A stretch of 64,000 nt of DNA, taken from Straminergon stramineum. Taxonomy: Eukaryota; Streptophyta; Bryopsida; Hypnales; Calliergonaceae. The notes beneath the pieces were generated by a model, which saw only the letters and a program-made list of their open reading frames with translations, was not told the DNA's origin and did no database searches. The position numbers were made by a program, and so were the translations under genes. The stretch covers positions 17,634,019 to 17,698,018 of the forward strand of contig OY987270.1 in assembly GCA_963920665.1 (NCBI GenBank). The letters are read 5' to 3'. Positions 47,611 to 58,789 of this stretch are shown piece by piece. How positions within the stretch are numbered: position 1 is the stretch's first letter; the number at the start of each line of letters is the position of its first letter.

Positions 47611-48712
47611 TGTCATAACCCTCATCACAAGGCGTGCCCGTGCCACCTTGGTGAGCAAGGGGGACATTGGGGGTGACTCCCCAAGCCTTGCAAGAGATTA
47701 GGTGAGGGGGACTAGGAGTCCCGAGCGATCAGAGCGATGTAGCGCTCTGATTCGGACGAATTTGAGGGCGTGTGATACATGCTTGGAAAGGTCTTGAGAA
47801 GACGCTTCTAGACGTCCAAAGAACGCGTGATTTGGACTTGCGAGTCAAAAGTTATGGGCGTTCAAAGTTCGGGGTGTCCCGGTCGCGCCAAGAGTGTCCC
47901 GAATCTTTGGAGGGCGATAACTTTGTGAGTACTTGTCCGAATGGAGCAAGTGAGTCCATTGGCATCTACGCGTCGCGTAGATGTCGAAAATGGGGTCGCA
48001 TGTGCGATTTGAATCCCGGACCGCAAAGTTATGCCGGGTGAAAGTTCGGGAGTCCCAAACTAACGCGAATCGGGAGAAACGGGGTGGTCTTCCAAAACCA
48101 AAGGGTGTTTGGGAGTCCCCCTTGACATACAAGGGGGGGGTCTGCCGAATCCCACAGAAAGTACTATAGGAGGGGTTGGTCTCCCTCCTCACTCCCTCTT
48201 GGAGCCCTAGTGAGTCTCGGTGACTTAAGGTTGGTGATGTGGGGTCACCACCACTCCAAGGCACCATGGGACACTTGGGTGTGTCCCGTGGCACCGGTTG
48301 GGTGGAGTCCCACTCCTTGCTAGGCTATGTGAGGTGTCCCGAATGGTGAGTCCCGATTAGTGAGGAAGTGGAAAGTAGCAAATATACAAGGAGCCTAGTA
48401 TGGAGTTGGGGTTACACTCAAGGACGGTTAGGACCATGGTGAGTAGTGCCACCATGGGTCCTTGCACAATAAGATGAAAGTTCCGCCCCATGTTACCAAG
48501 TAACATGCCCTGGTGTCATGATGGGTGTGTAAGTGCTAGTAGTCCCGGTGACTGGGACTTAGCACAAAGAGTTGGAATTGGGGATTAACATTGGATGTGC
48601 GTGGCATGTGCAGTGTTAGAAGAGTGTGAACTTTGGTGCCACTAAAGTATCAAGTGCTTGAGAAACATTGGAAGGGAACTTAAGGTGGTAAGTGTCACTA
48701 AGGGGCGCAACA
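47611..48712. mobile_element. Solo LTR B (1102 bp), inverted relative of LTR A
   Basis: It begins TGTCATAACCCTCATCAC and ends GGGGCGCAACA, the reverse complement of the family's TG...CA ends. It aligns along its length with 40046-41333 in opposite orientation but is about 190 bases shorter. Flanks GATAA (47606-47610) and AATAA (48713-48717) agree at four of five bases, a decayed target duplication. Confidence 0.85.
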
Positions 48713-49289
48713 AATAAGCTACCAATACCGCTCTTTGTTTAATGGCACCTCCAGCACACCATGTAATTAAGAGCACCTGCGGAACTCTAGAATTTAGCTT
48801 TTCTGAAGATTTGAAAGTTGCAAGTGACGGCTACTTCCCTTGCGGTGGGCCTCCAACTTTGCCTCACTAAATGCCTCTAGTACTACTCTTATTGTCTTGC
48901 CAACTGATGCGCCACCTAGGTTTGGTGGTTGCCAACATCCGCAAGTGGAAATGACTTCCCTTGTACTTCTCATTTATTGCTATACCATCACCCCTCTAAG
49001 GCCAAGTAGGAACATCCCTTTACCAAAATTATGGCAGCTGATTGCAGACTCTCTAACAATTTTCTCTAGCTCTATTCTTTGTCGATATCTTTATCTCCAA
49101 AGATCTTCCTTTAGCCTTAAGCCAAAAATAATGCAAAGAGAAGATGCTAACAAAAGAGCTGAATGTTTTAGGCACGAATTGCACTGTCTCGACATAAACC
49201 CAACATAAATTGTAACAGAAACGAAGCATGAAGAGGGGTTGAGAAATCAAAAACCAATGCTCATTTTCTTAACACCTCTTGCACCGAGT

Positions 49290-49786
49290 AAGGTAAAATA
49301 GCCCATTGCGGTTAGAATTAGGAGTTTGTACTCATGCCATGGCTGAATTTTTTTCATTTTTTCCCACATAAACACAAGTGTGAGAACCAATGAGAGCATT
49401 TGAAATTTTTTTTTTTTTGGACAAAATATGAATTTGTTATGAATTTTTGAAGTGTTCAGCCCATCATGGCCGATAAGAGTTTGTAGACTACCCCAAAACC
49501 AAAAAAATTTGTATCCATCATGCTCATCTTACACATCTAAAGTAGTCACAATAATTTCTAATGTGAAAGGCCTAAAAAAGTCACTTCCTACAATGAAATT
49601 ACACTAAAAATTTAGAAGTTCCTAATGCAGTCACTAATCACTCCATTACTGTCAGGTAAGACAAAGATTGTGGTCCAAATCTCATTTACTAATAAAACCC
49701 ATGATGGGGTCTGGAAAAAACCACAATGGGGTGACTTCCTAGGTGACCACTATGGGTCATTTGACCACAATGGACTGTTTTACCTT
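49290..49786. mobile_element. About 500-bp MITE with TA target duplication
   Basis: AGGTAAAATAGCCCATTGCG at the left and the inverted CCATTGTGG-ACTGTTTTACCT-type right end match at 19 of 23 positions, with TA on both sides. A further degenerate copy of the end, GGTAAGACAAAGATTGTGGT, lies inside at 49653. It is non-coding. Confidence 0.7.
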
Positions 49787-51159
49787 ATATCACATAGACC
49801 AAGTATTGAATTGATTAGAAGGGCATGAATCTTGAAAGCGTGCTTGAACCCCAATCTTGAAACATGGTCATGTAAACCTCACTTGCATCATCTAGTAAAA
49901 TTGAGAAGGCATTACAATTCGTCAAAATGTTATTGACAGACATTACTTGTCACCTTAGAGGCATAGTGAGTACTGGATTTTTGATTCTATCTACAAATTG
50001 AAAGAATAAGTAAGCCTCGAAGTGAGGTAGGATGGAAATGGTGTTATTAAATGTGCAAAATTCGGAATGTATGAGAGTATGGTGTGACATTGTCTACAAT
50101 TCCTGGAATGCGTTAACAATTCCAAAGAATCGGATGCATTAACTGAAGCATGCAACAATTTGAACCGTAAATTTCATGAACAACGTTGGGCAATTGTAGA
50201 GCAATTTCTTAAAGATGTGGACATACAAACCTTGGAGGGCAGGACTGTAGTAATCTTGAAGTGCCTAAACCCTGACAAATCTCCCTGGGTTGCGAAGAAT
50301 TACATGGCTATGAAGCCCCTGGTCATGAAAATTGTTTGCCTAAATCCTAATATCCACGTAATCCAAATTAGGTTTCGTATTGGAAGGAGAAAATTCAATT
50401 GGTTGTATTCACCATAGCTCACAATCCCACTAGTAAATTCATCTTGGATTCATCTGAAAATTTTACTACACAAACTAGACTAGTATCCACAATTTTGCTA
50501 GCTAGTTTTATTGAATTCAAAACATTAGATACAAAAGTTAAAGTACTTTGAATTGGACTTCCAGACAATGGTAGGTCACTTTTGAGGTCCATGGACGTTG
50601 AGGGGTTAATATTTTTAATGAATTGGATGTAAATAAGTTAGCAAACTTTCACATGGAGCTAAGTACCTAATCTTCAACTATAGAGTGTCCAAAATAAAAA
50701 ATAAACATTTTTTCAAAATAAACATCCGAAGTGTTTGTACACTTCAATATCAAGGCTTCATATTGTTCTCCTAATTCTTAGTTATGGAAATTCAATTCTC
50801 AATAAATGAAAATGAATCTTTACATTGAATAATATGAAAGCAAGGAGCAACGAGAGGTTGCTCTTGAGAAAAATTCTTGATTTCCAATTTTTTTTTCTTT
50901 TTAGATTTGCCCTTAATAGTGAGGTATGAGATGTGGAACATGCAAAAATATTCAAATCATTCTTATCAAGTTGTTTCTTAATTCTCAACCCCTCATGCGA
51001 GGAAGTTTGGATAGTCATCTTCATTCCTTCAAAATGTGAAGTGATATTTATACAAATAATTATGACTACAACTATTGAAATGAAAGAATGTAAGAACTTA
51101 TAATATTTTGCAAATTTATACATCTAAATATTCAAATCAACAAAGAATTTTAGGGTCTT

Positions 51160-51221
51160 AAGTATGCTAGAAATATGTTAGAAGTATGCTAGAAATATGT
51201 TAGAAGTATGCTAGAAATATG
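51160..51221 (+). repeat. 22-bp tandem repeat, about 2.8 copies
   Basis: The unit AAGTATGCTAGAAATATGTT with AG is repeated with no substitutions except at the last end. Confidence 0.9.
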
Positions 51222-52639
51222 GTAATTTAGAGGGAGGCACATCTTGATGTTAATATAAGCAATGCAATCCTTTGATGCTTGATACTTTTTATGGATTCTA
51301 ACACATTCTTACTTTTTTTTCATAAGAATGTATGATTTATTGCAATTCAATTATCAATTTGATCATAAAGAAAGGTCATTTTTTAAAGATTCAAGAATTG
51401 CTTTGGATGAATGAGAAGGTATTTGGATGAAACATTCTAATGTACTTTTTTTATCATTTAGAATATGAATGTTGGAGTGCTTAGGTTTATAATCAACTTG
51501 AACTAAATTTACATGTGTGTTTTGACTATGAAAAAAGAGCATTGGCTCGTAGTTATCCTCAATGCAGAAAATTGTGTTTTTTTCCAAATCTAACCGTATA
51601 GATGTTAATAGAGCTTGTTTATTAGTATGCGCACCAATTTTGAGTGCAAAATTTCCTAGGAGTTGTGAGATTATACCAAGGGAAATATACATTTTCTATT
51701 TTTAGTACATTGTCTTTGCCTACAATGTTTCAAAAATTTGCATATATATGTTTTGGGGGATTGGAGGTAACATGACCAACTTCAAAGAGTGTTAGCACAC
51801 TAATATTCACTTCCAAAAAATTTAATTTCACATGAAAAGACATCAAACTCATTACACAATCCACCTTGCAATTGTTGAAATGCAATTTTTGTTTATAAGT
51901 AGAAATTGCAAATAGCTTCAAATAAACACTTGCATGTTGAAATTTTCAATGGTGAAAATCATGAAAAGACTTTAAACTTTTCATTGGGAACATTTTCAAA
52001 GCAAATGGATAAGTACAATTTCTTAGATCTCAAATCAAATGAAATTGCCAAGCTTTGCATAAAGCCAGGAAATGAAGTAAAATTAGCAAGCTTTACACTA
52101 CACTTTTAGTACACATATGCCTTTGAAGACCTCTCAATAATTGAATATGTACTTTTCTCAATGAAAAATGAAAGTTTTCCATAGTTAACACTCAAAACTA
52201 CCCGAAATTTTTTTTACACCGGTCATAGGAATTTAACTGCCTACACAAAAATGGGCCTGAAATTTCAAATCGACCATATATGGTTGACTGGGCAGTTTGG
52301 GATTAATAAAAAGAACCAATATCCCTAATTAAGACAATCTTTGAGTATCTTAGAACTACTGAGGCATGAGATTCAATAGGCACTAGATTATTTGGGGCGG
52401 GGCTTGTAAGATTGTTCATATGATAATAAAGTAAACATTAAAATTTATGTAATTTGAATATATTTGGATATATACTATTTATATAATTTGAATATATTCA
52501 TCCATTGGGATTAAGCAAATATACTTTCTTCAATATATGAATTTGTAGGTGATTCTCTAGGGCCCACACATCTTGTTGGAAAAAAGTAAAATCATAGGAT
52601 GTAGATTGTTTATTGCAAAATTACTACCATTGGTAATGG

Positions 52640-53102
52640 CATTTTCCAATTCCATGACTAAACTCTTAACAATTTAGTATTTTGAATATTTTGAATCATT
52701 CCCTACTTTTTTCTACTGACTGTTTTTTTCCTATGTGTTGTACAATTCCAAATGATTGAAATTTTTCAAACACATAGCCAATTTGACTTGAAGAATGAAT
52801 CCAAAGATGCACCACCATTTTAGACATTTTTTCATAAAAATGTGACCTTGTGAAGTGTTGTTGCCCTATTTTTTGCAAGGCAAAAAAAAGGATTTTTGTT
52901 GATTCAAATGCTAATATCTTGCAAACCATGTGGTGGAAATTTCTGAATTTTTTTCCATCTATTTTCAAACTAGAATACTACAAGATCCTATGGTTACATG
53001 TGTCCAAAAATCTTTTTGTTTCTAGAAATCAGTACTTGTATTAGAAATGATAGTTTTGGATCATTTTTGGTGAAAACATAGTCAAGGAACTTTAGGGGTT
53101 AA
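52640..53102 (+). repeat. Dispersed repeat copy 1 (ending in TTTAGGGGTTAA)
   Basis: This shares, in the same order, words such as CTATGTGTTGTACAATTCCAA, GACATTTTTTCATAA, CAAATGCTAATATCTTGCAA, GGTGGAAATTTCTGAA and TACTACAAGATCCTA with 60083-60510. A more decayed third copy is at 62040-62220. Confidence 0.75.
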
Positions 53103-54869
53103 AGAAAGAGGTTACAAAATAATTGGAAGTCTTCACTGACCTTTGATGGTTTTCATTCACCTAATTCTCTCTCCTTATCTTTTTCTACCATTGTTTTTGA
53201 GTTTTTTCTACTCTTTTCTATTTTCTTATAATATTTTTAAGTTGTCACTATTAACTTCTATTCAAACTAATGGCTTGCAAATTAATACTAAGAATCATAC
53301 TAGTAGCAAGACATAGGCCTCATCACTACTACTAAGCATCTTGTTAAGCTTCATAGTACCCAATTTAGTCAACACCAAGTTTTAAAATCAAATATTCTTG
53401 AAAAATCATCCATGGTCAAATCTTATGACTACTACCAATTTGATTCTTCCCTATTTCCTCCCAATCTCTTGATACTAATCTTCCAATTCAACTACTCTCT
53501 CTAACATTTTCACTATTTATTCTCTCTCTTATTCACTTTGATTTTGAAAAGTTATTGAGAAGTTAACATTATCCCACTAGATAAACAAACATAAATAAGA
53601 AATTTAGATAGGAATCTAGTTATCAAAGCTTGTCGTACAATATTGATATCAAAAGGATAAAACTTAAGGCTAAGATGACATAAAGGAAGGAAATACTATA
53701 GAGGGTTAGAGCTTCACCATTTGTGAGCTTGCAATGTGTCACTTGGGACTCAAAGTTTTAGTTTTTTTGTAAATTTTAAGTTAAGATTTGTATGACAATT
53801 TTTTTTAAAAGGTTTAAACTAGAATAGGTGCATTACATACCAATATAGTATTTGGTTCATAATAGAGCACAATGCCTAAAGCACCTCAAAATCCCACATG
53901 TATATAGGTTAAAATCCAAAAAAAATAAAAATATTTAATACTTTGTATGTACCACCCATAATACCTAACCTACCTGTCATGTGACAAATCTTAGCTAACA
54001 CGGTTCAAGGGAAACCTAGTGGGATCTTTAAGTCAATTTTAGAAGATATGATTTAGTTTCTTAGTTATTCCAGGAAAAGTAGAATCTCCAATTATTACCC
54101 TACAAGTTTCAAAAGTTCACAATGCACTAGGGGAGGGCATCCATAGCGGAAAAAAGATGTTCTTGAATTGAAATCATACCAAGAATATAACAAAATAGAT
54201 TTGTTAAGATTCTTCTAAATGTGAAAGATTCCCTAGTTACAAATAATTAAAAGAGATAGTAGGATCTCTTTTTTTTGAATGCGTAGAGTAAAATTATGAG
54301 CCTACACATCTTTTAGAAATTTTGTGAGAGGTTCCATATAATTTTCAAAAATCTTCTTGGCATGCAAAAGATTTCCTTTTGGATGGTCAACTATTCAAAT
54401 CAACAATGGAAAATTCCTAAAAATCACTTAGATTGTAGTAAAATCTCACCAAAATTAAGATAGCTTGTTTTATTCTAACAATGTGCCCCAACAAGTGTCA
54501 AGGTGTCCTGACATGAAGAGGTACCTGATCCAATGAGATTATCTAATTTCAACAAAATTGAAAAATATTTGAGGAGTTGATTGGCGTTCCGAGAGCATAC
54601 AAAATCAAACTGAGGTCAAAGTAGGGTCTTTTCTTACTCCCACATGTCCTTCAATTAAAATAGGTTAGTCAAACTGTTTAGAAAATGTAATTTCCAATTA
54701 GGATTTTCTACCTAGACACTACAACATCGCAACAACCGGATGTCACACAACGTCTAGTAGAGCCCCTAAGACATCCAATATAGTCAAATTTACCTTTGAC
54801 TTCCAAAAAAATTAACCCCCTTTTACCTAGGCCATTTGGATGCCATCTAGCGTCCACGTGGCACATAAA

Positions 54870-55010
54870 AAGGCGCATGCAGGTACAACATGGATGGGCG
54901 ACTTCAGGTTTGGGGCAACATCGGGTAGGGCGACTTCTTTGTAGGGAGACCTCTTGTAAGGAGATCAGAGACCTCTTATAGGGGCGACCTCTTGTAAGGG
55001 CTACTTCTTT
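54870..55010. repeat. Fragment related to the GGTCGCCC array (inverted)
   Basis: Repeated GGGGCGACCTCTTGTAAGGG and GGGCGACTTCTTTGTAGGG phrases are inverted relatives of the CCCTACAAAAGAGGTCGCCC words of the array at 56640-58145. Confidence 0.6.
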
Positions 55011-56639
55011 TATTACAATTCAAATCTGTCACTTCCATTGCGTCTATCCAAGAAAATAGAGAAAATGGTTTCTTAAAATCTAACCAAAAGAACTTCTATT
55101 TCATTTGTCTAAGATTGTGCGGTAAAAATTTCATAAAGTTTGATCGTACAGATTGAAAGATATTAGCGTTCAAAGTTGGAATAGAAGTTTTTTTGAACTT
55201 TGACCTGAAATTTCACATGACTTTGACTACCATTTGTGGACTTCCTTGTACTATAGATTTTGATTTTAAAATGTTTATGTTGAACAATTGAGTTGAAAAT
55301 CTGGGAAAAAAATTCCATCAAAAACATAATTGATTTTCATTATTTAAGAAATTTTTAAGTAGAAGTAGGTCCAAGATTAAACAAAAAATTTAATTGTTAA
55401 TAGCTCTTAGAAAAATTGAGAAAAATGCATTAAAAAATGAATCCGTAAAGTTATTTTTTCAAAAATATGCTTAGATTGTCTAAATAACACAATTGTCTAT
55501 AACTTTCTCATCACTAGTCCAAATACAATGAATCAAAACTTCACATGTAGATAAAATATATAATTTGTGGAAAAAAATGAAAAATGAAATTTCAAATTTT
55601 CGTAGTTTTTGTGCCCCTCACTAACCTTTGTTTTTGACTTAGGGTGGCATAACTTTTGCTTTCGGGTCACACCAAAATTGAATAAAAATCATATTCCCAT
55701 AAAAATGATGTATTCTTCTACCTTCAAAAAAAGTTTCAAAAAATCATAATGAAAATTGAGACTATAGGTATCTACCTGAACTCTTTAGAATCCCCTAAAG
55801 GACTCTTGATCTTTGGAGATTAAAATTCAACTACATTTTTGTGAATTTTCTCACACAATAGTTTAGAAACAAACAAACTAGAGTATATTGTTTGACAAAA
55901 CTTACAATGTTTGCACAAGAAAATTAAAATTCAAGATTCAATACATACATTTTGAATATTCTTTATTTTTGTTCAAATGACACATCATGTAAAAAATACT
56001 TAATATAATTACATTATTCTTCAAAATTTGGAAGCATGCAATTTAACTAAAGTTTCCATTCTTGTTAACATAGTAACATTATGTCTTTATTACAAAACAT
56101 TGGTGGGAAAACTACTTCATGAGGCTTCATCAACCATGATTTATCCATGAGCAAGTTCACTACAATTTATCTAGAGGTCACTCACTTCTTCAAATTAAGT
56201 TTAGTGAGTTTACCCAACTTCCTCACGAAGTACCTTATTGTTCATCTATTTTCGAATACCTCATTATTGTGTTTCTTTATGTCCTTAATTTTTATCAAGT
56301 AGGCCAATTCCTTACTAGAGTACAAGATAGATTCCAATGTATATTTCTGTGTTGATTACATATTCTCTATGCTCCTCTTAGATTGTTGCATGCCACATAC
56401 ATGAACAACTTTAGAGCCACCCACCATAAACTCTTCATGTTCTCTATCTTTCTTTTCTTTAGTAGGGTATCTATAAAGAATCTTGAGAGACTCAAAAAAA
56501 GAAAATCAAGGCACTTAAAAATAAACCCATAAAGTTCCCTAATGCGTCCTTTTCTTAAAGAATCTTTTCATGGATTCTTAAATGAAATCAAAGTTTTAAA
56601 AAGATCCCAAATTACTTATTCTCAATGCATATTGCAAGA

Positions 56640-58145
56640 AAAAACTTGCCAATAGAGATCACCCTAAATCAACAGTCACCCTACACCCAAGGTCATCCAT
56701 ATAGGACAAGATATTGTCAAAATTTGAATACACAAGGGGGAGAAATAGTTCCCACCTCCACTTGCGGTTTCCTTACAGAAGAGGTCGCCCTTAACCCAAG
56801 GTCACCGTACACCCAAGGTCACCCATAAATGCCAAAAAATTGTCAAAATTTTTAAACCACAAGGGGAGGAATGGTTCCCATCTCCACTTGCGGTCTCCCT
56901 ACACCCACGATCGCCCTTTAGAGGTCACCATGCACCTGAGGTCACCCTTATGAGATCTCCAGATACCCGAGGTTGCCCATAAATGCCAAAAAATTGTCAA
57001 ATTTTGAACACATGAAGGGGGGAATGGTTCCCACCTCCACTTGCGGTCTCCCTACAAAAGAGGTTGCCCATACAAGGTCACCATACACCCGAGGTTGCCC
57101 ATAAATGCCAAAAACTTGTCTAATTTTGAAGAAAGAAGGGGGGAATGGTTCCCACCTCCACCTACGGTCTCCCTACAAAAGAGGTCGCCCTACGAGGTCG
57201 CCCCACACCTGAGGTTGCCCATACGAGGTTGCCCTACACCTAAGGTCGCCCGTATGAATCCAAAACTTGTCCAATTTTGAAGATAGAAGGGGGATAATGG
57301 TTCCCACCTCCACTCGCAATTGCCCTTATGAGGTATCCAGACACTCGAGGTTGCCCATGAATGCCAAAAATTGTCCAATTTTGAAGACAAAGGGGGGGGG
57401 GGAATGGTTCCCACCTCCACCTGCGGTCTCCCTACAAAAGAGGTCGCCCTACAAGGTCGCCCCACACCCAAGGTCGCCCATAAATGTCAAAAATTGTCCA
57501 ATTTTGAAGACAAAAGGGGGGGGAATGGTTCCCACCTCCACCCGCAGTCTCCCTTCAAAAGAGGTCGCCCATAAATGCCAAAACTTGTCTAATTTTGAAG
57601 AAAGAAGAGGGGGAATGGTTTCCACCTCCACCCGTGGTCTCCCTACATAAGAGGTTGCCCTATGAGGTCGCCCCACACCTAAGGTCGCCTATATGAGGTC
57701 GCCCTACACCCAAGGTCGCCCGTATGAGTCAAAAACTTGTCCAATTCTGAAGACAGAAGGAGGGGGAATGGTTCCCACCTCCACCCGTGGTCTCCCTACA
57801 TAAGAGGTTGCCCTACAAGGTCGCCTTACACCCAAGGTCGCCCATACAAGGTCGCCCTACACCCGAGGTTGCTCGTATGAGTCAAAAACTTGTCCAATTT
57901 TGAAGATAGAAGGGGGGGGAATGGTTCCCACCTCCACTTGCGGTCTCCATACACAAGAGGTCGCCCAAGACAAGAGGTCGCCCATTTAGGCCAAAATAAT
58001 TTCAAAATTTGAAGACAGAAGGGGGGAAATGGTTCTCACTTCCACCCACGGTCTACCTAGAGAAGAGGTTGCCCATTTGAGGTCATCCATACTGGCCAAA
58101 AAGTTTTCAAATTTTGAACAAGGAGTGGGGAATGTTTCCCACCTC
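56640..58145 (+). repeat. Complex tandem array, about 12 units of 90-155 bp
   Basis: Each unit contains AAATGCCAAAAACTTGTC, a purine run (AGAAGGGGGG), ATGGTTCCCACCTCCAC and CGGTCTCCCTACAAAAGAGG, then one to three copies of a shorter word of type GGTCGCCCTACACCCGAGGT. Anchors occur near 56740, 56869, 57024, 57146, 57297, 57402, 57525, 57616, 57766, 57920, 58030 and 58132. Unit length varies because the short inner word varies in copy number. Frames read through parts of it in several phases, which argues against coding. Confidence 0.85.
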
Positions 58146-58789
58146 CACCTACAGGTGCCCTTATTAAGAGATCGCTGTAATTATCACCTACAGTTGTCAC
58201 ACATGAAGACGCCCTACATCTTAGATTGCAATACAAACCCTTGGAGTCAAAATGAAAAAGGATGTTGGTTTTTTGGATCCACTGTTGCCCAACCAAGAAA
58301 CACCCAAGATTTCTACTTCAAAGAGCAAGATAGGTAATGAGCATGTATTGATATGATTCTATAAGATTTCTCCCTATCTTACAATTATATTAAGTCATCC
58401 TATATTAAATCTAAGATGTAAATTAGTAGTGAAGGAATAATGTATCAATAATGAATTATAATTTAGTGCAATATAGAAGTCTTTCCAAACCCTAAACCCT
58501 AAATCCTAAATCCATATATGATACTTGTATGCTATGCCAAACATTGGATATTTGGATATTTCAAATTTGGTGGGTTTTTATGAAGAAGTCACTTACATAT
58601 GTGTATTGTTTTTCATATTTTATTTTTCATTGTGAATTTTTTCCAACTCATGAACATTGTATTAATGTTTTTTGAACTATTCAAATATGACCCAAAATTC
58701 TATTTTTAATACTCCATGAGATGTCATATTCAATTATATTTGTAATTATTTTCTATGGAATCTACTCCTAACATAGGATAAGATGATTG

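Larger units (their letters stand above)
37197..49018. mobile_element. Decayed PIF/Harbinger transposon with nested insertions
   Basis: GGGATGTTCCCATTTGGTTG begins at 37197. The inverted complement of GCCAAGTAGGAACATCCC ends at 49018. The ends match at 17 of 22 positions (10 of the first 10), and the outer flanks TAA and TTA fit the TWA target preference of this superfamily but are not identical. Inside are a DDE transposase remnant (+) and a trihelix/Myb-like remnant (-), the two-gene content typical of PIF/Harbinger. The length is inflated by at least three later insertions. Belonging of all interior parts to one element is inferred. Confidence 0.6.
49787..56630. other. AT-rich gene-free DNA
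   Basis: I see no supported gene. Short frames such as 50160-50417 (85 codons) and 51906-52109 have no recognisable motifs. The stretch includes a 22-bp tandem repeat (51160), one copy of a dispersed repeat (52640-53102) and a fragment related to the GGTCGCCC array (54870-55010). Confidence 0.5.

Noticed and set aside
40046..48712. A transposon with 1.2-kb terminal inverted repeats (Mutator or foldback type)
   Set aside because: The left copy has its own perfect 5-bp duplication, TG...CA ends, and the transposase frame resumes directly after it. It is a solo LTR, and the right copy is a second solo LTR.
50160..50417. Open frame of 85 codons with EQRWAIVEQFL
   Set aside because: I cannot place it in any family and there is no exon structure around it; it may be TE debris.
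57041..57650. Open frames through the GGTCGCCC array
   Set aside because: They are read in several phases and both strands because the units vary in length; repeat-derived, not genes.
58491..58516. Telomere-like CCCTAAACCCTAAAT
   Set aside because: Only about two and a half degenerate units; too short to be an interstitial telomere. The TTTAGGGGTTAA element ends also resemble telomere repeats by chance.
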